From positions 1-64,000 of the forward strand of contig JBFLXB010000010.1 in NCBI GenBank assembly GCA_040757335.1: DNA of 64,000 nucleotides. Reading direction: 5' to 3'. The translations under genes were made by a program, and so were the position numbers. This document shows, piece by piece, positions 53,969 through 61,986 of the stretch; position 1 is the first letter of the stretch; every line of letters begins with the position of its first letter. This DNA is from Nitrospirota bacterium (GTDB taxonomy: Bacteria; Nitrospirota; Nitrospiria; 2-01-FULL-66-17). The notes below the pieces were generated by a model. The model saw nothing but the letters and a program-made list of their open reading frames with translations. It ran no database searches and had not been told where the DNA came from.

Positions 53969-55501
53969 TCAGCGGACTGCGTCGATCAACGCTTGCGCTT
54001 TGTACAGAGTCTCGGCGTGCTCTTTTTCTGGGTCCGAGTCCGCGACGATCCCCGCGCCCGCGTAAAAAGCCAATTCGCCGCGGGAGAGCGTCAACGTTCG
54101 GATCACGATGTTCCAGTCCATGTGCCCGGACCAGGACACGTAGCCGATTGAGCCGGTGTACAAGCCTCGCGAGACCGGTTCCAGCTCCTCGATGATTTCC
54201 ATGCAGCGGATCTTGGGCACGCCGGTGATGGTGCCGCCGGGAAACATGGCGTCCAGTACGTCGAAATTCGTCGCGTTGTTGCGTAGCGTGCCGCGGATGT
54301 TGGACACGATGTGGATCACGTGGGAGTAGTGCTCCGTGACCATGAGCTCATCCACCTTGACCGATCCGTAGGCGCAGACGCGGCCCAGGTCATTGCGTTC
54401 CAAATCGACCAGCATCAGGTGTTCGGCCCGCTCCTTGGCGTTCAGCAGCAGATCGGTTGTCAGCCGCGCGTCGTCAGCCGAGTTCGCGCCGCGGGGCCGC
54501 GTGCCCGCGATGGGCCGAGTCTCCACTTCGCGCCCCGCGCGGCGCACCAGTCGCTCCGGAGATGAGCAGATCACGTGCGTGTCGCCGAGGTCCAGAAACG
54601 CGGCGAAGGGCGAGGGATTGATCGTGTGGAGGCGTCGATACACGTCCAGGCCGTCGCGTCCCGCATACGGAGCGGTGAACCGCTGCGCCAGATTGGCTTG
54701 AAAAATATCGCCGGCGGCAATGTAGGCCTTGGCCCGCTCCACCATGGCGCAGTAATCCTCGCGGGACATGCCGGTTGCAACGATTGGGCGCGTCTCCCGG
54801 AGATTGGACGGCGACGCCACCGGATGCGTCACTGTAGCCAGGAACGCCTCCAACCGTTCTCGCCCCTCCTTCAAGAGGCCGGCGCGCGACTCACCGGCAA
54901 ACCGCTCCGGAGCTGGGCAGAACGACGCAGTCAAGGTGCGTTCCGCGAGATCGAATGCGCCAACGAGGTCCACGAAGAGCCAGTACAGATCGGGAAACAG
55001 CGCCGCGCGAGCGGGATGACCGGGCCGGAGATGGCGGCGGGACAAGCCGTACCCCAAACAGCCGACCACGCCGCCGACAAACGGCGGCGCGCCGGGAGGC
55101 ATGCTAACCCCAGAGCCGTCCATCAGGGCAAACGCGTCGCGGAGCGGATCAGCAGTCGGCGTCCAACTTTGCCACTGATCGTGCGGCGTCCATTGCCTCA
55201 GGAGTCTGTTGCGGGCTTCCAAGATCTGGTACGGGGACCCGCCGATAAACGAGTAGCGCGCTTGGGCACCACGGCCGGCCGGGGCGCCGCTTTCGAGTAG
55301 AAACGAGGGCTGATCACGTAAGATCGCGTGATACGCGTCGAGGGGCGTGAGATGGTGAAACGGGATTCTGGCCAGCAGCGGAACCGGGCCGGGGGCATTC
55401 AGAAATTGCGAGGCGTTGATGAGCACGCGCCATCTTCCCGCGGCGTCCCGGACAGTGTCAAGCGCGTTGGGTTTGCGTGAACCCTGCGTCAGCGTTGACA
55501 C
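53969..55501 (-). CDS. pabB: Aminodeoxychorismate synthase component I (PabB)
   Basis: 510 residues, GTG start (family-typical length, start not certain). Chorismate-binding signatures: PIAGTRPRG, LVDLERNDLGRVC, FPGGTITGVPKIRCMEII and GLYTGSIGYVSW. TrpE is the main alternative; the coupled pabC-type gene favours PabB. No glutamine amidotransferase (PabA) is present in the window. It makes aminodeoxychorismate, feeding folate synthesis. The non-coding 80 bp to the next divergent gene hold nothing clear. Confidence 0.85.
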   Translation of the reverse strand: MSTLTQGSRKPNALDTVRDAAGRWRVLINASQFLNAPGPVPLLARIPFHHLTPLDAYHAILRDQPSFLLESGAPAGRGAQARYSFIGGSPYQILEARNRLLRQWTPHDQWQSWTPTADPLRDAFALMDGSGVSMPPGAPPFVGGVVGCLGYGLSRRHLRPGHPARAALFPDLYWLFVDLVGAFDLAERTLTASFCPAPERFAGESRAGLLKEGRERLEAFLATVTHPVASPSNLRETRPIVATGMSREDYCAMVERAKAYIAAGDIFQANLAQRFTAPYAGRDGLDVYRRLHTINPSPFAAFLDLGDTHVICSSPERLVRRAGREVETRPIAGTRPRGANSADDARLTTDLLLNAKERAEHLMLVDLERNDLGRVCAYGSVKVDELMVTEHYSHVIHIVSNIRGTLRNNATNFDVLDAMFPGGTITGVPKIRCMEIIEELEPVSRGLYTGSIGYVSWSGHMDWNIVIRTLTLSRGELAFYAGAGIVADSDPEKEHAETLYKAQALIDAVR

Positions 55502-55583
55502 GCCTTTGCCCGCGGATATACTTGCCCCGGTTGCGCGAGGCTGGGCAAGGGTTTCCGGCCCGCGCAGGTCTTTCTAGCACACT

Positions 55584-57317
55584 ATGGCGAGCGACACCGT
55601 GCAGTCTGCCCCGTCGGGTTCCTCGCCGACGTCGGATCCCGACGATCCCCAGTTGGTCGAGTCGGCCCGCGAGGTCATGCGGGCGCTGACCAAGGCCGTC
55701 AAAGCCTCCAAGATGTACCTCCCTGAGCATGACATTTGTCGCCGCTTTCGCGACGAGTTCGCGACGCGACTGGCGCGACACCTGGATGAACACGGGAACC
55801 TCCCGCTGACGATCCGAGGGTATGAGTTCTTGGTCGGGACCACCCCGGTCTATGAGGAACCCACCCGATTCGAAAACCTGGCGTTTCGGTGTTCTTCGGA
55901 CGGGCTGAGAGAGCTCGTCTTACACCAAGGACTGACCAGGGGAGAACTCGATGCCGTGCTGGGGGTGTTGACTGCTGAGTCGCGGCCGTTGGACAGCGAT
56001 ATGGTGACCAGGTTGTGGGAGTTAGCGCTGCCGCACGTGACCTACCAGGTCGCGGAAGTCCAGGACGGTCCGGAGACCAGTAACCCAGGGCTCTCGTCCT
56101 TGCCGGCGCCAACCGCTGCGCTGGCCGGCGCGGATCGGCCGACCTCCGGCACGGAATCCGCTCCTTCGGTTCCGGAACCAGAGTTGATTCCCGAAACGCC
56201 GATTGATTCGGGCAGCGTCGTGTTCACGCTGACGGATGAAGAGATCGCCTCGCTGCAGCAACAGGTGACTGACGACACCGCGCAGGACTACGTGGAACAG
56301 TTGATCGATATCCTGGTGTCGATCCTTGCGCTGGACGATGACGAGCAGTCGTTTCTGGAAGTGTTGCAAGTGCTGGACGATATCGTGGCCACGTGCGTGC
56401 GACAGGGCCGGTTCATTCGCGCCAGAGACATCGTCGCGAGGCTGCTCGCGCTGCGTGACGACGAAGCCAGGGTGTCGGAGCGTAGCCGAGAACTCATTCG
56501 GGTCGTGTGGACCCAACTCGGGCGCTGGGAGCGCGTGGCGGTGCTCGAAGAGGCGCTCAATCAACCAGGCACGTGGGACCGCGACGCATTGGCCGCCTAC
56601 ATGGGCGTCCTCCCGCCGGCGGCGGTCGAGGCGTTGATCACGTTGCTCGAACGCGCGCAGACGGCCACGGGGCGACGGATGGTGTGCGACGCGCTCGAAG
56701 CGTTCGGGGCGGAAGGCGTGGAGGCGATTCTTCTGGGACTTCCCTCCGCGCCGTGGTACGTGGCGCGGAACCTGATCCACGTGCTCGGGTCGGTCAAGGA
56801 CCTTCGCGCGATGCCGGCGTTGGAAACTGCGATGCGTCATGCCGAGGTACGGATCCGCAGGGAGGCGCTCAAGGCCATCGACGCGCTGGGCGTGGAACAT
56901 GTGAAACACGCGCTCCCCAAATGGTTGAACGATGCGGACGAAGGCGTGCGGCTGCACGCCCTCAAACTGGCGCGCCGGCACGCGTGGCCCGGGCTGTTCA
57001 ACGCGCTGTCCGACGTGATCGCGGACCACGCGTTCGTCCATCGCAGCGAGGTGGAGCAGCGCGAGTGGTTCGACGCGCTGGCCGCGGTGGGGGCTGACGC
57101 CGCGCTACCACTCATCGCCCGATACTTGACGCCGGAACGCGCGTGGCCGTGGATCTTCGTGACGCGCCACGATCCCCGCGCTCGTCACGCGGTGGCGGCG
57201 GCTCGACGCATCGGCACGCCGGCTGCGACCGCTCTGCTGCGAGACGCTGCGGCGCGCCGTGGACCGGTGAGCGACGAGGCGCGTCGCGCCCTGCGCGAGT
57301 TGGAACGGGCCGCGTGA
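55584..57317 (+). CDS. HEAT-repeat protein upstream of an HD-GYP protein
   Basis: 577 residues. The N-terminal 130 residues (LTKAVKASKMYLPEHDICRRF) are helical and unrecognised. A Pro/Ser-rich linker lies at 165-215. The C-terminal 300 residues hold HEAT-like repeats (AVEALITLLERAQTATG, AMPALETAMRHAEVRIRR, ALKAIDALGVEHVKHALP). No catalytic motif is seen, so it is probably a scaffold. Its stop overlaps the start of the HD-GYP gene by one base, indicating coupled production. Confidence 0.7.
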   Translation: MASDTVQSAPSGSSPTSDPDDPQLVESAREVMRALTKAVKASKMYLPEHDICRRFRDEFATRLARHLDEHGNLPLTIRGYEFLVGTTPVYEEPTRFENLAFRCSSDGLRELVLHQGLTRGELDAVLGVLTAESRPLDSDMVTRLWELALPHVTYQVAEVQDGPETSNPGLSSLPAPTAALAGADRPTSGTESAPSVPEPELIPETPIDSGSVVFTLTDEEIASLQQQVTDDTAQDYVEQLIDILVSILALDDDEQSFLEVLQVLDDIVATCVRQGRFIRARDIVARLLALRDDEARVSERSRELIRVVWTQLGRWERVAVLEEALNQPGTWDRDALAAYMGVLPPAAVEALITLLERAQTATGRRMVCDALEAFGAEGVEAILLGLPSAPWYVARNLIHVLGSVKDLRAMPALETAMRHAEVRIRREALKAIDALGVEHVKHALPKWLNDADEGVRLHALKLARRHAWPGLFNALSDVIADHAFVHRSEVEQREWFDALAAVGADAALPLIARYLTPERAWPWIFVTRHDPRARHAVAAARRIGTPAATALLRDAAARRGPVSDEARRALRELERAA

Positions 57318-58783
57318 TGAAGGCCGGGGCCGCTCAAAACGCCGCGCCCAAGTTGTTCGAAGCGCTCAAGGGCAGCCGCATTCGGGACGAGAACCTTCAC
57401 CGTATCGGCAAACGTCTGGTCTACCAGATCCACATCCTGCTCAAGACCGCCCACATCCACCTGGCCGGGAACGTGGCGCTGAATCAGCCGGCGGAACGGT
57501 TGGTCAAGACCGTGGCTGAGATCGACGAATGGCGCGGCGAGCCGGTCTTGCGGCAGGACGGGGATCATCTCTATCTGGATGACTTCCGACTCAAGATGGA
57601 TCTGGAAGGCTACATCGGATTTACCGAGCTCATGGCCGAGATGCGGAAACGAGGCGTGGGCAGCATTCGATTAGATCCCATGATCAGCGTCGAGGAAGTC
57701 ATCGAGTTCGCGCGCCTGTGGGCCACTGGGTCGCCGGCGACCATGGACGAGCTGTCGGTCGTGCTGCGCGAGCGCGGGGTGTCGCATGTGGAACTCGCGC
57801 CGCCGGCCTCGTCGCGCGGGAAGCCCGCTCGCGAACGCGAGAGCCACAAGGCGGTGGCGAAGCGCACGTACTTTCGCACGATCTCGGCCGTGGGCGAAGT
57901 CATGGAAAGCGTCAAGCTCAAGCAGGCGGTGGGGGTCCGAAAATCCAAGCGGGTGGTGCAGGGCTTGGTGGACCTCATGCTCCAGGACGAAAACACCTTG
58001 TTGGGGCTGGCCACGTTGCGCAGCCACGACGAATACACCTACAGCCACTGCGTCAACGTCTGCATCCTGGCCCTGACCATGGGCCAACGCCTGGGCTACG
58101 ACCGCGCGCACCTGTCCGAACTGGGTGTGGCCGCGCTGTTTCACGACGTGGGCAAGGCCGACATTCCCTTGGAGATCCTCAACAAGGGGAGCGCGTTCAC
58201 GCCCGAGGAATGGCGCGTGATCCGGCGACACCCGATACTCGGCGTCAAGAGTCTCTTGCGCCTCAAAGGGCTCGACGACGTGTCCACCAAGATCGTGATC
58301 GCGGGGTTCGAGCACCATCTCAACTACGACCTGTCCGGTTACCCCAAGCTGGCGCAGCCGCGGAAACTGACGTTGTTCGGGCGCATCATCTCGCTGGTGG
58401 ACTGCTACGACGCGATGACCGCCTCGCGGGTGTACAGCCGGGTCCCGCTCGCGCCCGACAAGGCGCTCCGCCTGATGGTGGCCAAAGCCGGGACCGTCTA
58501 CGATCCGCTGCTGCTCAAGGTGTTCGCCAACTGCATGGGCGTGTACCCGGTGGGGACCATTGTCCGGTTCGACACCGGCGAGGTGGGGGTCGTGGTGGGG
58601 AGCCATCCGTCGCCGGACCGCCGCGCGCACCCGATGGTCAAGGTGATTCGCGGCGCCGCAGGAACGGACCTGGACGGAGAAATGATCGATCTCGCGGACC
58701 ATGACGCTCGTCCGATCCGACGGATCGTGGACACGAGCGACGCCCAGTCGCTCGGTATCGACCTCGCTCGGTATTTTTGCTGA
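57317..58783 (+). CDS. HD-GYP domain protein (cyclic-di-GMP phosphodiesterase family)
   Basis: 488 residues from ATG 57317. The N-terminal 200 residues are related in style to the HEAT partner's N-terminus (HRIGKRLVYQIHILLKTA). HD domain: HDVGK (His276), HCVNVCILALTMG, and HHLNYDLSGYPK (GYP at 341-343), then DCYDAMTASRVYSR. Against the canonical HHExxxGxGYP, the glutamate is leucine, so activity may be altered. ATG overlaps the HEAT gene stop. Likely cyclic-di-GMP turnover or binding. Confidence 0.85.
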   Translation: MKAGAAQNAAPKLFEALKGSRIRDENLHRIGKRLVYQIHILLKTAHIHLAGNVALNQPAERLVKTVAEIDEWRGEPVLRQDGDHLYLDDFRLKMDLEGYIGFTELMAEMRKRGVGSIRLDPMISVEEVIEFARLWATGSPATMDELSVVLRERGVSHVELAPPASSRGKPARERESHKAVAKRTYFRTISAVGEVMESVKLKQAVGVRKSKRVVQGLVDLMLQDENTLLGLATLRSHDEYTYSHCVNVCILALTMGQRLGYDRAHLSELGVAALFHDVGKADIPLEILNKGSAFTPEEWRVIRRHPILGVKSLLRLKGLDDVSTKIVIAGFEHHLNYDLSGYPKLAQPRKLTLFGRIISLVDCYDAMTASRVYSRVPLAPDKALRLMVAKAGTVYDPLLLKVFANCMGVYPVGTIVRFDTGEVGVVVGSHPSPDRRAHPMVKVIRGAAGTDLDGEMIDLADHDARPIRRIVDTSDAQSLGIDLARYFC

Positions 58784-58910
58784 CGCATCCACGCCTCACC
58801 TTGATTTCTCCCAGGCCGGGGTGGTATGGGTATGCCCGTTTTGCGACGTGTGTTCCGCGCCCGTGACGATTCGAAAATAAATGAATGAGGGAGAGGGGGT
58901 GACGTGACTG

Positions 58911-59186
58911 ATGAAGAAGCTCGTGATGGTACCGTTGATCGCCGCGCTCATGATCTTGCCTTTAACGGGATGTGAATCGAAGAAACTCAAGGAAGAGAAC
59001 GCCAGCCTCAAACAACAAGTAGACTCGTTGACCATGGAAAAGAACGGGTTGGCGGCCAAGGCCGATGAATTGAGCAAGGCGAATGCGGACCTTCAGGCCA
59101 AAGTCGGGGACCTGGAAAAGAAGGTGGCGGAGTTGTCCAAACCGAAGCCCGCGCCGGCGAAAAAGACTACAACCAAGAGGAAATAG
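58911..59186 (+). CDS. Small coiled-coil lipoprotein (Lpp-like)
   Basis: 91 residues. A type II signal sequence ends in the lipobox LTGC (lipidated Cys21), followed by a heptad-repeat helix (LKEENASLKQQVDSLTMEK) and a basic C-terminus PAPAKKTTTKRK. The general plan is that of Lpp-type outer-membrane lipoproteins, with the lysine-rich end possibly bound to peptidoglycan. ATG follows GAGAGGGGG. A promoter-like TTGATT (58801) with a weak -10 lies upstream. It ends in a strong terminator. Confidence 0.8.
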   Translation: MKKLVMVPLIAALMILPLTGCESKKLKEENASLKQQVDSLTMEKNGLAAKADELSKANADLQAKVGDLEKKVAELSKPKPAPAKKTTTKRK

Positions 59187-59209
59187 TCGATCTTTCAGGT
59201 AAATCGGTT

Positions 59210-59243
59210 CCGGGGCGGACCCATTGGGTCCGCCCCGGTTTTT
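59210..59243 (+). terminator. Intrinsic terminator after the lipoprotein gene
   Basis: Perfect 13-bp stem CCGGGGCGGACCC/GGGTCCGCCCCGG with ATT loop, followed by TTTTT. Confidence 0.9.
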
Positions 59244-59266
59244 CCCTAATCCAGCCCAACCTAACT

Positions 59267-59302
59267 GCCCGAAATACGGCGCCTGAACGCCGTATTTCGG
59301 GC
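59267..59302. repeat. Perfect 15-bp inverted repeat (hairpin) in the lipoprotein/exported-protein gap
   Basis: GCCCGAAATACGGCG and CGCCGTATTTCGGGC flank the loop CCTGAA. No U-tract follows on the + strand. It lies 24 bp after the terminator. Role unknown; possibly a terminator for the opposite direction or an operator. Confidence 0.6.
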
Positions 59303-59377
59303 GGAACCGCCCATCGGTTTCGTGCCCTGACTTTCATAACCCTCGCTGTGTCGGCGGTTTTCGAGCTTGCCTGAACG

Positions 59378-59393
59378 TGGCACGCCCTGTGCT
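59378..59393 (+). promoter_or_regulatory. Sigma-54-type promoter upstream of the small exported-protein gene
   Basis: TGGCACG-CCCT-GTGCT matches the -24/-12 consensus TGGCACG-N4-TTGCW with one change; GG and GC are exactly 10 bp apart. The predicted start near 59404 is about 22 bases before the ATG at 59426. Confidence 0.55.
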
Positions 59394-59425
59394 CTGCACC
59401 GCGGGCAAGGGGGAGGTGATCAGGG

Positions 59426-59710
59426 ATGAAACAGTGGACAACGAGCCTCTGCGCAATGGCGGCTGTGCTCGCTCTTTCCGTCGCGGCCTACGCGGGGATG
59501 ACGATGGTCAGCGGCGAGGTGACGAAGTACGAAGTAGGAAAAACGATCGCGGTCAAAGATACGCAGGGAATGGTGCACGCGCTCGAGATCACCAAAGACA
59601 CCAAGGTGGAGGGTGACGTTAAGGTAGGCGCGAACGTCTCGGTGGAAGCCGAAGGCAAGACCGCGCAGATCGTGAAAGCCGCCAAGGTGGGCGGCGAGTT
59701 CGGCGGTTAG
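59426..59710 (+). CDS. Small exported beta-rich protein (DUF5666-like)
   Basis: 94 residues with a signal peptide (MKQWTTSLCAMAAVLALSVA, cleavage likely after AYA). The mature part GEVTKYEVGKTIAVKDTQG followed by VKVGANVSVEAEGKTAQI resembles small OB-fold periplasmic proteins. Ribosome site GGGGGAGGTGAT is unusually strong. It is preceded by a sigma-54-type promoter. The function is not known. Confidence 0.7.
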   Translation: MKQWTTSLCAMAAVLALSVAAYAGMTMVSGEVTKYEVGKTIAVKDTQGMVHALEITKDTKVEGDVKVGANVSVEAEGKTAQIVKAAKVGGEFGG

Positions 59711-59731
59711 CGGCATTAGCGAGCCTCCAAC

Positions 59732-59820
59732 GGTACGACAGGGGCGGCGGCCGATTCTCACGGGAGGGGGGATCGGGGGGCCGCGGTGAACACCCGGTTG
59801 TCAACCGCCCCTGTCGTACC
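59732..59820. repeat. Wide 16-bp inverted repeat flanking a 57-bp GC-rich loop
   Basis: GGTACGACAGGGGCGG (59732-59747) and CCGCCCCTGTCGTACC (59805-59820) are perfectly complementary. The region is non-coding between the small exported protein and the FHA gene. It could form a long stem-loop or be two operator copies; no U-tract follows. Confidence 0.55.
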
Positions 59821-59852
59821 TGACTTCCCTCCCGGAAGCGATTTCCCGCCGG

Positions 59853-59880
59853 TTGACAGCATCAGATTCCCCCCTATAGT
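59853..59880 (+). promoter_or_regulatory. Strong sigma-70 promoter upstream of the FHA gene
   Basis: TTGACA (59853-59858), 16-bp spacer, TATAGT (59875-59880). The predicted start site near 59887 is only about 5 bases before the GTG at 59892. Confidence 0.6.
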
Positions 59881-59891
59881 TGTAGACGGCA

Positions 59892-60290
59892 GTGCGCCTC
59901 GATCCCGGAGTTGGGTTGGATCCTGAACAGACCATTCGGCCGGATTTCTCTCATCCATACTTGCCGAGCCCGGAGCCGCAGTACCCGCTGCTTCGCGTGT
60001 TAAGTGGACCATTGGAGGGTCGCGAGTTTGCATTGACCGCGGATCAGTACTCGGTCGGACGGGACCCGCAGTCCGACATCGTCATCGACCAGCGCGAGGT
60101 GTCCAGGCGGCACGCCGAGATCGTGCGAATGGCGAGCGAATACGTCTTGACCGACCTCAAGAGTGCAAACGGCATCTACGTGAACAATCTCAAGCTCGAT
60201 CGGGCCGTGTTGAGCCACGGTGATGTCTTCCAGATCGGCGCCTGCGTGTTCCAGTTTATTTGGAACCGCGTCCGCGCGACGACGCGCTGA
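59892..60290 (+). CDS. FHA-domain protein
   Basis: 132 residues, GTG start. FHA phosphothreonine-binding motifs: YSVGRDPQSDIVI, EVSRRHAEIV and SANGIYVNNLKL, so the Gly-Arg, Ser-x-x-His and Asn-Gly contacts are all present. About 45 disordered residues precede the domain. A promoter abuts the start, so a nearly leaderless message is likely. It ends four bases before the GGDEF-EAL gene, with which it is probably expressed. No Ser/Thr kinase is nearby. Confidence 0.85.
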   Translation: MRLDPGVGLDPEQTIRPDFSHPYLPSPEPQYPLLRVLSGPLEGREFALTADQYSVGRDPQSDIVIDQREVSRRHAEIVRMASEYVLTDLKSANGIYVNNLKLDRAVLSHGDVFQIGACVFQFIWNRVRATTR

Positions 60291-60294
60291 CGTC

Positions 60295-61929
60295 GTGGGA
60301 AGTCGGTCCGTCGTGCGGTCGTCGAATCGCCGTCGCGGGACGCGCGGCCGCCGCGTCATTGCCTCTCCGAGCAAACTGCTCGCGCTGCTCGGTCACCTCC
60401 CCGGTATGGTCTACCGTCGCCGGGCCGATCAGGCCGGTACCATGGAGTTTGTCAGCGGCGGCTGTGCCGAACTGACCGGGTATCGGCCTTCCGACCTCAT
60501 GTTGCCCGACGCCGAGGTGCGGCAGAGGTTGATCCATCCCGACGATCGGTCATCCGTGGAACGGGAGATCGAGGAAGCGCTGCGGGCCAAGCGGGTCTTC
60601 CACGTTGCGTATCGGTTACGCACCGCGTCCGGGCAAGTTCGGTGGGCGTCCGAGCACGGGCGCGGTCTTTTCAGCCGGCGTGGTGCGCTCACGGCGGTGG
60701 AGGGGTACATCAGCGACATCACCGAACAGAAGTTGGCCGAACAACTGTTGGCCGAGCAGGCGATTCGCGACGCATTGACCGGCTTGTACAACCGTCGATT
60801 TTTCGACGAGCGGATCGACATCGAACTGGCGCGCGCGAGCCGCAACCGGCACGGCGTCGCGTTTCTGATGTGCGATCTCGACTACTTTAAATCCGTGAAT
60901 GACGCGCACGGCCACCAGGTCGGCGACGAAGTCCTGAGGACCGTGGCGGGCGCCGTCTTGTCGTCAACGCGTGGAAGCGACCTGATCGTTCGATGGGGCG
61001 GGGACGAAATGGTGGTGGTGCTCGCGGAGACCAACGAGGCCGGCGGCCGCATCGTGGCCCAACGTATCCAGCGGGCGGTTCGACGGTTGAGCGACGTGCG
61101 GGGCATCCGGTTCGACATCAGCATCGGGATCGCGGTCTTCCCCACCCACGGAGAATCCGTGGACCAATTGATCCGGCTTGCGGACCGCGCGCTCTACATT
61201 GCCAAAAAGACCGGTGACAGACTTCACATCGGCGACGAGCACTACCGGCTTGACGCACAGGCCGTCACCGCGGTTTTTCAGCCGATCGTCGATGTCTGGT
61301 CGAATCAGGTCCTGGGCTACGAGGCACTGAGCCGGGACCCCGAAGGGCGGCTCAGCGTCGCCGAGCTGTTCAAAAAATATCACGTGGTGGGACAACTGGA
61401 CGACCTCAAGGCCATCTGTTTCAGGGAACAGCTACGAGCGGGCCGCGACGCGAGCCTGAGGAGAATCTTCCTCAATGTCGATCTGCGGGTGTTGGAGCGG
61501 TTGGAGCCGATCGCGAAGCCGGAAGGGATGGACGTGATCCTCGAGATCTCGGAGCGCACGGTGTTGCCCGATGTGGCGGGCTACCTGTCGGCGGCGATGA
61601 AGTGGCGGGCTCAGGGATATAAGTTTGCGATCGATGACTTCGGCGAGGGATTCGTATCGCTTCCGCTGGTGGCGCGTCTGAACCCTGAGTACATCAAGAT
61701 CGACCGCTCGCTGGTGCTGCAGGCCGTGTCATCGGATACGTTCAAGGGATTCCTCAAACATCTGCTGCAGGCGCTGCGCATGTATGCGACCGAAGGGGTC
61801 ATCGCCGAAGGCGTGGAAACCGAACAGGAGTTGGCCGCGATGAAGGGGATCGGGATCTTCGTGGTCCAGGGGTTCCTGACCGGCCGTCCGCAGGCCCTTC
61901 TGCCCGAACCGGCGGCGAACGCCGCCTGA
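60295..61929 (+). CDS. PAS-GGDEF-EAL cyclic-di-GMP signalling protein
   Basis: 544 residues from GTG 60295 (start uncertain, no good ribosome site). PAS domain GMVYRRRADQAGTMEFVSG and later HPDDRSSVE, then GGDEF with active site RWGGDEMVVV (Phe to Met), preceded by ALTGLYNRRFFD and DLDYFKSVND. EAL domain with GYEALSR, NVDLRVLE, EISERTV, DDFGEGF, KIDRSLV and EGVETE, so most metal and catalytic residues are kept. It may make or break down cyclic di-GMP. It lies directly after the FHA gene. Confidence 0.88.
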   Translation: MGSRSVVRSSNRRRGTRGRRVIASPSKLLALLGHLPGMVYRRRADQAGTMEFVSGGCAELTGYRPSDLMLPDAEVRQRLIHPDDRSSVEREIEEALRAKRVFHVAYRLRTASGQVRWASEHGRGLFSRRGALTAVEGYISDITEQKLAEQLLAEQAIRDALTGLYNRRFFDERIDIELARASRNRHGVAFLMCDLDYFKSVNDAHGHQVGDEVLRTVAGAVLSSTRGSDLIVRWGGDEMVVVLAETNEAGGRIVAQRIQRAVRRLSDVRGIRFDISIGIAVFPTHGESVDQLIRLADRALYIAKKTGDRLHIGDEHYRLDAQAVTAVFQPIVDVWSNQVLGYEALSRDPEGRLSVAELFKKYHVVGQLDDLKAICFREQLRAGRDASLRRIFLNVDLRVLERLEPIAKPEGMDVILEISERTVLPDVAGYLSAAMKWRAQGYKFAIDDFGEGFVSLPLVARLNPEYIKIDRSLVLQAVSSDTFKGFLKHLLQALRMYATEGVIAEGVETEQELAAMKGIGIFVVQGFLTGRPQALLPEPAANAA

Positions 61930-61986
61930 CTGACCGATTCTCACCAGACGCCGGAAGCCCGGCGCACGTCCTGCGACAGCGGACCG

